From Mytilisepta virgata (lineage: Eukaryota; Mollusca; Bivalvia; Mytilida; Mytilidae): a stretch of DNA of 64,000 nt. A program made the position numbers and the translations under genes. The stretch is taken from positions 100,478,513 through 100,542,512 of the forward strand of contig CM051521.1 in NCBI GenBank assembly GCA_028015205.1, written 5' to 3'. Below are positions 23,844-33,874 of this stretch, piece after piece. The notes beneath the pieces were generated by a model. That model had not been told where the DNA came from, ran no database searches, and worked only from the letters and a program-made list of their open reading frames with translations. The stretch's first letter is position 1, and each line of letters starts with the position of its first letter.

Positions 23844-24753
23844 TCACCATGGATATAACAGCTTTTACACCAGCACCCCTAATAACGATGCCATTATTGC
23901 TGTTAAACACTTTTTGGACAAGAGACCCAATCCATATGTAAATACTGATATAATTCTGAGGCTGACTGAATTGGTACTCAAACTCAACACATTCCAATTC
24001 AATGGAGATTACTTCTCACAGACGGGAGGGGTGGCAATGGGTACAAAAATGGGACGGAGTTTTGCTTGTCTGTTTGTTGGCTATCTGGAGGAAAAGATGT
24101 TTACGGAATTTGATGGACCCATTCCTCGTCTATTTAAAAGGTATATAGATGATGTCTTCGGAGTGTCTGATGACTCCGACGAGGAACTCCAGTCTTTCAT
24201 CAATTTCGTTTCGTCTTACCATCCATCAATTAAATACACATTCTCTGTTAGTGAAACGGAATTTTCGTTCCTTGACTTGACATGTAAATTGGTTGACAGC
24301 AGCATCGAAACTTCGGTCTTTTATAAACCTACCGACGCACACTGCTACCTGACCTATTCCTCTTGTCATCCTAAGTCTTGCAAAGATGCCATTCCTAAAT
24401 CTCAGTTTCTTAGATTTAGACGCATCTGCAGCAATGAAGAGGATTTCAGACACCAGGGAGACAAGATGTCCACCTTCTTCCGAAGGAGAGGTTATCCCCA
24501 AACTGTCATTGACAGGGCATTTGAATCTGTTTCAAATGTCACCAGACCCAACGCCTTAAAGTCTGGTCGGAAATCTAACAACAAACGTGTTCCACTGGTC
24601 CTTACATATCATCCCCATAATGTCGCCATCCGTAACATCCTAATGAACAATTTTAACAACATAGTGATGAAAGATCCGTTGGTGTGCGAAATTTTTGAGG
24701 CTGTTCCCATCACTGCTTACCGTAAGGGGAAAAGTCTAAAAAAAACCACTTAG
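23844..24753 (+). pseudogene. Penelope-like copy B: reverse transcriptase
   Basis: Nearly identical to copy A. A one-base shift near 23870-23880 breaks motif A (the frame reads YTSTPNNDAI only after it), but motif B (GGVAMGTKMGRSF) and motif C (RYIDDVFGV) are intact. The frame continues through KRVPLVLTYHPHNVAIRN and stops at TAG 24751-24753, two codons past an A-rich heptamer, with the GIY-YIG domain following in the -1 frame. Without the N-terminus and with motif A disrupted, this copy should not be active. Confidence 0.85.
24738..24744 (+). promoter_or_regulatory. Candidate -1 frameshift slippery site (A AAA AAA), copy B
   Basis: RT-frame codons CTA AAA AAA ACC ACT TAG give the heptamer A AAA AAA. 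After a 7-nt spacer, AGTCAGT (24752-24758) can pair with ACTGACT (24792-24798), enclosing TTCGA/TCGAA (24761-24765 with 24771-24775). A slippery heptamer, short spacer and stem are the elements of eukaryotic -1 frameshifting. Whether it works is untested. Confidence 0.5.
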
Positions 24754-25136
24754 TCAGTAGTTCGATCAAGTCGAACATTACCTCAGAAAAAACTGACTAC
24801 TGGGGAACCAGGCCATGTAAAAGGTCCAAATGTGTGACATGCCCCCACACCATGGATACTAAAGAGATCTTGGGCCCTGACAACAAATACATAATTCAAA
24901 ATGGGTATATCTGTACCGATAATAATTTGGTTTACGCAATCGTCTGTACGAATTGTGATATGGTATACATCGGAGAGACATGTCGTCGCCTTGGTGACCG
25001 CTTTGCAGAACACTTGCGTTCTATAAAGAATGGAACTGATTGTCCAGTTGGCAATCACTTTAGAATTTTTATTTTTGAAATAATTTTTAGCCTGGGGACA
25101 CTCCGACCCCCTGGAATCAATGTAAAAAATTCTTAA
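24745..25136 (+). pseudogene. Penelope-like copy B: zinc-finger linker and truncated GIY-YIG endonuclease
   Basis: CKRSKCVTCPHTMDTKEI, then LVYAIVCTNCDMVYIGETCR and FAEHLRSIKNG. It matches copy A up to VGNHF, where about 80 bp present in copy A are missing and the frame runs into IFIFEIIFSLG. The C-terminal part of the nuclease fold is therefore lost. Confidence 0.8.
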
Positions 25137-25196
25137 TTTCTATTCATTTACCTAGTATGCACATTAACTTTTTGCGGTACAGTTATCTTATATATG

Positions 25197-25600
25197 GTAC
25201 TTTTTCTATACATCACAACGTCCAATATATTATTTTACTTATTTTTACTATATAGTTTTACTATCTACCTTGCCATTTATGTATTTTCTATCAAGTACGT
25301 TTACTGAAGACACTCACGTCAAATATTTTTTTGTTTTTGTTTACATTTTATGTACGGACTCAGTCTTGCTCTGGGTTTCAAAGAGTCAACACCTATTTAT
25401 TTTTATTTTTATTTTTTACACACTCGTGATCAAGACCATATTGGTCGAAACGTTGAGTATTTTTTACTTTTTACTTTTTAGTTTGTTGTTGTTTTTTGCG
25501 ATTTTGTATTTGGTTTTGTTCGACTTGTGTATTTCATACATTTTAGTCGTCTTACGCCCCTTTTGACAGCTCACCATTTCCATTTATTTTTCTTGTTATC
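25197..25600 (+). repeat. Terminal region of Penelope-like copy B
   Basis: Inverted partner of 16961-17360, ending at TTGTTATC immediately before the right 16-bp target duplication. It holds the hammerhead-like motif at 25421-25460. Confidence 0.75.
25421..25460 (+). ncRNA. Hammerhead-ribozyme-like motif, copy B
   Basis: GTGATCA (25426-25432), stem GACCA/TGGTC (25434-25438 with 25442-25446), GAAAC (25447-25451), then GTTGAGTA. The loop base differs from copy A (TAT against TAC) while the stem is kept. Penelope-like elements are known to carry hammerhead motifs in their terminal repeats. The surrounding U-rich sequence offers no clear stem I, so this may be a relic. Confidence 0.25.
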
Positions 25601-25616
25601 TATAAATTAAAACAAA

Positions 25617-26975
25617 CTCTCAACTTGGAAAAATTTAGGCCACCTATTGTGACCAATTCTTTATTCTATTGATAAAACATACTAAAAAACTTGACAAACA
25701 GGCAAAGGTGGGGTACATTAAATGGCCCTAAACATAATTACAATATAACAATAAAATAAAATATTGCTGACATAATGAAAATCTGGTATTAAACTACAAA
25801 ATCTCATACCAGTACCATAAAATTTTCGCGGCAAAAGAACAATTAAAAACTCAAATTACAATATTACAATACTGAAGCTGACCCAAAGGAAAATTACAGG
25901 TGGAAGGTCATAAAAATTGTTTTAAAATCCTTGTTCAAGACGTCCAATCGCCCAAACATTTGTTTGAGCACACAAATGATTCAAGTCTTCTTCTTTTCAA
26001 ACATAGATATTGTGAATCAAATAAACTATTTTTTAAACGAATAATTGACAAGATCAATAAATTATCGACAGCCCTAGATTATCTTCTAAATTATATTGTA
26101 CGGTTATGGAGTTGTAAACTTGAATTCTACTGGCTGCCTTGCCATCTGCTAAATAACCATGTTCGCCATACACAACCCAATCAAATTGCCCCCAAAAAGA
26201 AAACTTCTTACAAAACATGTGCCTGTAGCCAACCAGCAATCGCGTTGTAATATGTTGACCTTTAATCATGTGTGCTCAACCTGTTGACCTTAAATCATAT
26301 GTGCTATAAAAAGAACAAAGGAACACGCTGTCTTGTGATAACCTTAGTGTATTGCCCTACATAAGGCAAGTTGACCTGTTAACCGGTCGGCGAATGGAAA
26401 ATTCCACTGGTTGACATCTATACATGCATGACGCAATCCAGGGCTTTATAGATCTAGAGCAATTCAAATAAAATATATTTATTATACTTCTCTGTAATAT
26501 ATCATACAAAATTAAAAGTGATAACACATGTAAAAAATGTTTTTCGTCCAGAAAACCCTTAAAAATCTAAATAAAAACAATATAAGATGGAATCAAATAA
26601 AGTGAAATGCTCCCGAGCACATTAAACCAAACTCTAAATAAAAATATATTCTAAAACAATCAAATCCGTTCTTGTTCTAAAAATGAAGTCATTTTTTCTT
26701 TTATAAACAATAGTTACGGAACAGTTGTTGAAAACTTGTGGACAAAGTGTAGTACGATTTATGTTTACACATCAACTATGCGCTACATGGAAAATCAATA
26801 GATCATCAGGTTACAAGATCAGTGGGCGGAGCATACACATTAAGAGTGAGGGTCAAACACGCGGTCAGTGGGCGGAGTAAACATGTGAATTTTGCGAAGT
26901 GAAATCTAGGACATTTGTGTGTTTAACGTTTAATTAATTATATACTCAATACGGTTAGCATAACCGCACAAAAAT
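25617..26975. other. Intergenic sequence, nothing recognised
   Basis: A 116-codon frame at 25900-26250 has no recognisable motif and no splice or codon support. GGGCGGAG occurs twice near 26824 and 26870 (GTGGGCGGAG), but no gene follows that I can identify. Confidence 0.35.
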
Positions 26976-27115
26976 GTTATCATGCTTTGACCCAACTAGC
27001 ATGATTATTTAGACAGTGTAGAAAATTGTTGAACGGTTCGGGCTTTCGCCCTCACCGTTCAACAATTTTCGACACTGTCTAAATAATCATGTTAGTTGGG
27101 TCAAAGCATGATAAC
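26976..27115. mobile_element. 140-bp near-perfect foldback with GGGCTTTCGCCC tip
   Basis: GTTATCATGCTTTGACCCAA at the left is matched by the reverse complement at 27096-27115. Arms are about 62 bp with very few mismatches (for example CTAGCATG against CATGTTAG) and a small GGGC-TTTC-GCCC hairpin at the centre. Non-coding; probably a snapback MITE. Confidence 0.75.
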
Positions 27116-27439
27116 TTATAATATGCGCGGTCACGTGATAACTGCACACACTGGTCAAAAACTAGGTACCAAAAGGGGGGGGGGGGGGACCCGCGTGGCA
27201 TAAAAGAGTTATTAACATAACTTAAAGTTGTCAAGCTTCTGTTTTAATTATCGCGTGAATCAAATCATTTATCTACGAAACATTTGGCTAATTAAAAGGG
27301 AAGATGGTAGTAAAATTGAAGAATGAAACAGAAACGAATACATGTAAATAATTTACCCTTAGGTCCAAAAAAATACACAAGAAAAATCCTAAGGGCAAAA
27401 TACAAACACAACTAATCGAAGCAGCCCGCGCTATTCTTG

Positions 27440-28570
27440 TGTTTTTGAAATCCAAACAATCCAAAACTAGTGCTGTTGCTATTGTGATTCCAAATATATA
27501 TGGTTGCTAAGTAGAAATCACAAATAAAGTAGTCTTTCAGGAAATTTACTAAAATTGGAAACACATATTTTGAAATTCAACTGATATAGATTAGACTTAA
27601 AGCTATTATGATCCAAAAAATCTATAGTTGCTAAGTAAAATTCCAAAAATAATAGTTTTAGACACTTTCAGGAAATTTACCGAAATTGGAATCTCATATT
27701 TTTAAAATCCATAAATCCAACTAGTGATTCCAAATATATACGGTTGCTAAGTAGAAATCACAAATAAAGAAGTCTTTGAGTCTTTGGGAAAATTATCGGA
27801 AATTTGAATCACATATTTTTGAAATTCAAATGATCCTGATAAGTCTTAAAGCTAATATGATAAAAAAAATCTATAATTGTTAAGTAAAATTCCATAAATA
27901 ACAGCATTAGACAATTTCAAGAAATTTACCAAAGTTGGAATCACATATTTTTGACATTTAAATACCAATATGTTTTACTGTTGATGTGATCCAGAAAATA
28001 CATCGTTTCTTGTCAAAAATAAAAAAAATAATGGTCTTTGAGACTCCAGGGAAATTTACCAAAGTTGGAACCGCATCTTTAAAAATATCCGAAACCTTAA
28101 CCACAATCAACATTAGTGAAACAATTACTGAGCCAAATTTAAGTTCGTTATTCCAAATAACATGAGAGGAGTTGCGTGACAAAGGATTAATGTATCATAA
28201 GACTACCTGTGTAGCTCGGCCCCCAGGGGGGTGGGGGGGGGGGTGCTATTCAAATTCCGAAACATTTGGCACAATATATATTGGCAGGGCAATTACTGAG
28301 CCAACTTGCAGTTCCATATTCCAAATAACGTGAGAGGAGTTGCGCGAAAAAGGAATAATGTACCCTTAAGCCACCCGTGTAGCTCGCACCCAGGGGAGCT
28401 ATTCAATTTCCGAAACCTTTGGCACAGTCCAAACACACAGGGCAATCAATGACCCGAGTTTCACCTTTCTACATCCAGTGGTTACTGAGATTATCCTGGA
28501 CATTACTTACGTACGTACGCCGAACAGCAAAACAATATCCTCGCGCTTCGTTGAAGCGCGGGGATAATAA
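27440..28570 (+). repeat. Composite repeat with internal tandem units and a GC-rich 3' hairpin
   Basis: Contains successive diverged units of roughly 115 bp built on 'TGGTTGCTAAGTA.AAT.' and 'CTTTCAGGAAATTTACC.AA.TTGGAA', then two units about 165 bp apart (GAGAGGAGTTGCG at 28166 and 28331). It ends CCGAACAGCAAAACAATATC with the hairpin CGCGCTTC-GTT-GAAGCGCG and GGGATAATAA. A second member lies at 56465-57358. Also holds an 11-G run at 28233. Confidence 0.65.
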
Positions 28571-29711
28571 GATAGTTAAACTTAGTCCAGGAGTTAACCA
28601 GTTAATATATGGTTACCTAAATCCTTGTTCGTTCTGGCCCTGTAGTGAAATATAACTGCCGATTGTTAGAACTCCTCACTGTAGATAACTGATGATTGTT
28701 GATTAGATAAAGATTCACGAAAGCATCGGACCACGTGTACTTGGAACATTATGAGAACCGCTGATTGTAAGGCATAGTTTGTCAGTATAACCGATGTCAT
28801 AGATAGAACTGTCCTACACGGATTAACTGTGGGAAAATTGTTTACGGATTAACTCCTGTTCAACAATCGCCGTTGCCTCGTTTTGATATTAAAGTCTTCC
28901 GAATGTACTTATACAATGCATTTTGTTGCATTACTTAAAACACGCGCCAAAATAAACACATTTTTGTGAAACTATCAGACTTTGTTTTTTGCTGTATACT
29001 GACAAGTAATTAAGATTCCAATAATTATTCAGCATTCTCCTTTAATTGCTGATTATTTACGAACATTTGCATAAAAATAAATTCAAGTCTAACAACTGCT
29101 GATATCTTGCAGATGTAAAACTACAATGAATTTGGCTTACTTATATATTGTGCTTTGCCCTAATATGTATGTCAAAAATTCACCGAAGAATAAAACAGAA
29201 TCTGAACAGCTAATTCTGTATCCATTGATATATACATGTACATGTCATACATGAAATATTAATAAGAAAGTATACTCCTTTAAATGTGTGTTTTCAAATG
29301 TTTTTTCTGCATAGAATAGAATAGAACATAGAATAATAGAAAAACTATATTCATCTGATAAGTGGGCATTTTGATTCGAGATTGAGTGATGGACATGTTG
29401 AACTTTGATACGTACAAATTTATATTTCAGCGACAGATTATCTGCTTTTCGGCTTAATTAACTATACATGTAAGATGAGGAATTCTCTTTGAATCTTTTT
29501 TATTGTTTATTTATTTAAGTTGTCTTGTTGTGTTTTTGAGACTTGTTGACAGGTTTTATTTACAGAAAACGACAATCTATGCTTTACTATTTTATTATAT
29601 TTTGTATACTTTATTTGGTTTCCATGCAACTTTTGTTTTATTTGAAGAATCTTTTTCATTATCATACACGTAATTATTTTCCATACTAACAATTCTATTC
29701 AATCATACCCT
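28571..29711. other. Intergenic sequence, nothing recognised
   Basis: AT-rich with short imperfect repeats such as ATAGAATAGAATAGAACATAG near 29312. No exon-like stretch identified. Confidence 0.35.
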
Positions 29712-30526
29712 TTAGCTCACCTGGCCAGGTGAGTTATTGCCATCACTTTGAATCTGTCGTCCGTCCCTATTTAGGCAATTCATCATCTCCACTTGGCCAT
29801 TGTGAACCAAACTGCAGGAATAATGTATAGAATGGTGTCTATAAAAATTCGTCATTTCATTCAATCAGATAAAAAACATGGTCACCAGAGGCAATTCTTG
29901 ATTCTGATTGGTCACATTTTTGTATTCTTCTCCTAGAAAACTACAATGCAAAATCTTTTCAATCTTTATAAGAATGGTGATTAGGAGACTCTCTACAAAG
30001 AGACCTCATTTGGTGTTGATCTAGTATCATACATGACAGCTACGGTGACACAAAAGTTTGCATTGAAGCCTACGGGAAATCAAAATTTCATCATCTCCTC
30101 TGAAATTGCAAGGCTAGTAAATAACCAAACTTGGCAGGAACAATGCATAGGAGGTCCTTTACAAAGCGTCCTCATTCATTTGGATCCGATGAAAAACGTA
30201 TGTACAAAAGGCAATTCTTGACTCTGATTGATCAAATTTTAAAATCATTTTCCTCTAAAACTGCCAAATCGTTTCAGACTTATAGTAGGAAGAAATTTTT
30301 TTTTGGTGTTGATCAGGTGGCATAAATGGCGGCTACGGTGGCACATAAGTTTGCATTGAAGCCCATAGAAAATTAAAGTTTCTCTGAAACTACAAGGCCA
30401 ATATTAACCAAATTAACATAGTGTATTGAAGGTTCTAATTGGCCTTAATGTACAAACAATATCAAATATACAGCATGTTATGTCCTTCATTATCCAGGTA
30501 AGTGATTCAAGCTCACTTGAGCCTCT
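29712..30526 (+). repeat. AGCTCACCTG repeat family, copy 1
   Basis: Starts TTTAGCTCACCTGGCCAGGT with GCCATCACTTTGAATC.GTCGTCCGTCC following, and ends 'GATTCAAGCTCACTTGAGCCTCT'. The same ends occur at 41866-43282 and, inverted, at 50765-52184 and 63045-63640. Two internal units (for example 'AAATTTGCATTGAAGCC') repeat. No protein. Confidence 0.7.
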
Positions 30527-31792
30527 ATTTTTTAAAATTTACTATTTTTAAATCTATCATTTTTAATTAAAATTAGGAATATCTTCCCCACGCATGATCT
30601 TGTCCTAAGATATATTTTTGATTTGTCGTTTATTTTTGCTCAGTTTTGACTTCAATATGCACTTTTAAAAATATACCATTATGAGTATACTAATCTTTGG
30701 TCTTAAACACTTCTGAGAAGTCTTGTGTTTGTTGAAATATGCATATTCAGAGTATATCACATGTATCATAAAATGTTTATTTCCAGCATAGCATTCAATA
30801 TCAAGGTTTTAGTTTTCCACACCTTTTCATCATATAATGAGAAGGTAGATTATAGCTATTAAGCTTACTGTTGTACAGAAAGAATGTGAAATGGGAATTT
30901 TCATTACTTGTTACGTGGCATTTATTGTAACTTGAGGCATATTTAAGTTTGTGCGTTTCTGTTATCATTCGACATTAATTCTATCCATTTGTAAAATCAA
31001 TAACTATACAGCCATGCACAGTAACATTTTGTTAAAGTCAGAACAAATCAATTATGTTCTTTATTTACAAAATGGGAAATGTTAACTTGGCTTGTTAATA
31101 ATGATAATAATAATAATAAAATTTTGAATAAATATTCATTTCTTTCCCGGGATCGTTGGTAAAATTTATTAAATTTTATCTGAAGGATGCTATCTAACTT
31201 AGTTTTAATCATTTTATTTAAATCCTGACTAAATACAAAATAAAAGTAAGTATTTCATATGATATTTATTTTACCATCAACTGGTATGTATGAAATATAT
31301 ATATATTATATACGAGTCTGTAAACTATTACTGCTAAAAGTTCATTTTTAGGTATCACAACAATTAAATTATCTTATTTCTTATAATTTTCCAGTTCAAA
31401 ATTCATAAACTACCTAATTTTCTTTTCTGAACAGATGCAATTTCTATTTTTCACTCTATAAACAGGTGACGATGTCGATAAGTTGATTTTTAAGATTCTG
31501 CAATAAGTAAAGTAATAAAATTCTTAATACTAGTAATTTGATGTATTAATAAAATACCAAAATTCCTAAGTTTTTGCTAGTACGATTTTTAATTTCAGAC
31601 TATAAGTTATTACGGCATCTCAAAAAGCTAGTTTTTAATATATCGCAACAAACTACCAAAATTTCTTTTCGAAAAATATGCAATTTCTAATTTTTGCGCC
31701 ATAAGTTCTTTTGATATGTCGAAAAGATAATTTTTAAGTGAAGTCATAGAAATCTTGATGTATTGAATCTATCGTTATATCACAACTCTGTA
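30527..31792. other. Intergenic AT-rich sequence, nothing recognised
   Basis: Only a short (TAA)n tract near 31098-31120 stands out. Confidence 0.35.
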
Positions 31793-32240
31793 GTAGAACT
31801 GTCTAGAACGGTTCTAGATCAGGACAGACTCGGCCATAAATGGTTCAAGGGTAGAACCGTCTAGAACGGTTATAGGTCAGGACAGACTCGGCCATAAATG
31901 GTTCTTTGGTAGAACTGTCTAGAACGGTTCTAGGGCAGGACAGACTCGGCAATAAATGGTTCTGGGGTAGAACCGCATTAATGGTTATTAGGTAGAACTG
32001 TCATAAATAGTTCTGGAGTAGAACCGTCGAAAAGGGATCTAGGTCAGAACTGTCCAGAACGGCTCTAGATCAGGATACACCATGTTATAAATGGTTCTAA
32101 AAGTGTAAAGAGAAGTTCTTGAACACGGTTCTATGTCAGAACTGTCAATAACGGTTCTAGATCAGGATACACCCTGTCATAAATGGTTCTAAAAGTGTCA
32201 GGATGACAGTTCTAGAACCGTTCTAGAAAAGTTTCTAGTG
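31793..32240. repeat. 58-bp tandem repeat carrying the palindrome TAGAACGGTTCTA
   Basis: Three well-kept 58-bp units begin GTAGAACTGTCTAGAACGGT at 31793, 31851 and 31909 and contain CAGGACAGACTCGGC and ATAAATGGTTC. Diverged partial units run on to about 32240. AGAAC and GTTCT half-sites recur in both orientations across the whole block. Confidence 0.85.
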
Positions 32241-33646
32241 ATAGGTTAGACAGGCTGTATAGTCTTCTTGTAGGTGCTTTTATAATGATACTGTGATGTT
32301 TCTAATGACAATGGTCTTCTCTAAGCAGAAATGCTAACACCCAAACATTCAATGAATGTTTTAAATGAAATTAAAAGCATGAAAAATTAATAGACTTCCA
32401 ACCACACTTCTAGCAGCTGCTTTAAAAGAGAATATAGGTAATATGTAATAATTGCTATATTTCCCATAGACTCGGACTTAATTTACAATATAAAAGAAAG
32501 TCGGTTTTGGTTCATTTTCTGTCGCACGACAAATTTTAAATAATATGTGTTTTCTTAAGTTTTTAAAGCATATACTACATATGGATTGAGAGGTTTTTAA
32601 CTGTAATTGACCTTTATGGCTCGCCATATGGCGGAAGGTTTCCCACTAGATGAAGATCTTTCTCAAATACTCAGAGGAATTCAGTCTATAAAAACAACAA
32701 CATAAGAAAGCTGCTTATCAATTATATTTCCGAGTAAGAAATTAATCTCGAATCGAGGAATACCAAGGTTTTAAGATATTCTTAACCAAAACAATGATAA
32801 CCAATTTTTACGGAAACTGGTTCGGCCTAGCTTATCAAATACAATGGGCCTTAACCGTCCGTTTTGAATTTAATGCTGTATTAACTAATTGAAACAGTAT
32901 TATTGAAATTGATGGTATGCTACTGTGATCATTTCCCATCTTGGACCTTTAAAAGTAGAGTGTTGGATCCCTGATGCTTTAACATCTCTAATATTTAATT
33001 ACAGGCAATTGTAGCGAGTTTTTGGTTAATTTTCCTCTTTAAGGTCGTTATGCACCCTCAATATAATCGGTACATGTATAAAAAATGACGGCATTAACAC
33101 AATATAATATTACACTATCAAAAATATTGCAGGAACAGCTTTAAAGGAACTGCATAAGAAAGATCAAGTGTAAAAAAAGATGGTATACCTAACTAAAGAT
33201 AGATGCATTCTATACGTTAGCCGCATTATTTGACTTTATTAGAGATGCCTTTTTTCATTAGAAATTGAATAGCTTCATATGGACTCATAAGAACAATATA
33301 CAATAATATCTGAACACGGTATGTATCTTTCTCCCCATACGTACAAAATTATATCGTTTAATGTTGATATAGAAGTCCATATAGCGTTTATATGTATTGA
33401 TGCTTTTGATATCGATCAACTTTTCTAGCCTGCTTAGGAAATGTCCATTTCCACGTTACAATACCTGATTAAACCAGCCGTTTTTAGATTGCTATACGTA
33501 TCCAGGCAAAACGAATAGGTCTAATAACTGCTTTAAGCGAATGTTGACAAAACCTGACAATTATGTGAACTCTGTATGCAGCTTATGTTTGAAAGTCGTT
33601 TATTATTGGAAAAATCTTTTGACCTGGAGTATTGTTTTTTCACCAG
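32241..33646. other. Upstream flank of the G-gamma gene
   Basis: Mostly AT-rich. A 29-codon ORF MARHMAEGFPLDEDLSQILR... at about 32616-32705 looks coding-like but is very short and has no partner exon. CTATAAAA near 32684 could be a TATA box or chance. No repeat pair recognised. Confidence 0.3.
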
Positions 33647-33785
33647 AAGTGCTATACGGTCAATTTGATTAACTGAAAATGATCATTTATTGATTGATAG
33701 AGGAATCATAAATTTTGATGAAGTTTTAGAATAAAAACTGTTGTTAATCCAATAAAACTATTCTGAAAAACTGCATGTCGGAACC

Positions 33786-33874
33786 ATGGATAGAGATGAG
33801 CTCAAGAGACAAGTTGAAACTTTAAGGTTTCACAAGGAAATAAAGAGAATGAGTATGTCTGATGCCATTAAAGA
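33786..33874 (+). CDS. G-gamma exon 1
   Basis: ATG to a GTGAGT donor, 29 codons plus two bases, encoding the N-terminal helix. A TTGTTTTTTCACCAG acceptor-like site at 33632-33646 may open this exon, which would put a further 5' UTR exon upstream. Confidence 0.85.

Noticed and set aside
25900..26250. 116-codon ORF downstream of the Penelope dimer
   Set aside because: No motif, low-complexity composition and no continuation of the element; expected by chance at this length in 64 kb.
31793..32240. CRISPR-like array
   Set aside because: Units are contiguous tandem repeats with no unique spacers, in a eukaryotic genome.
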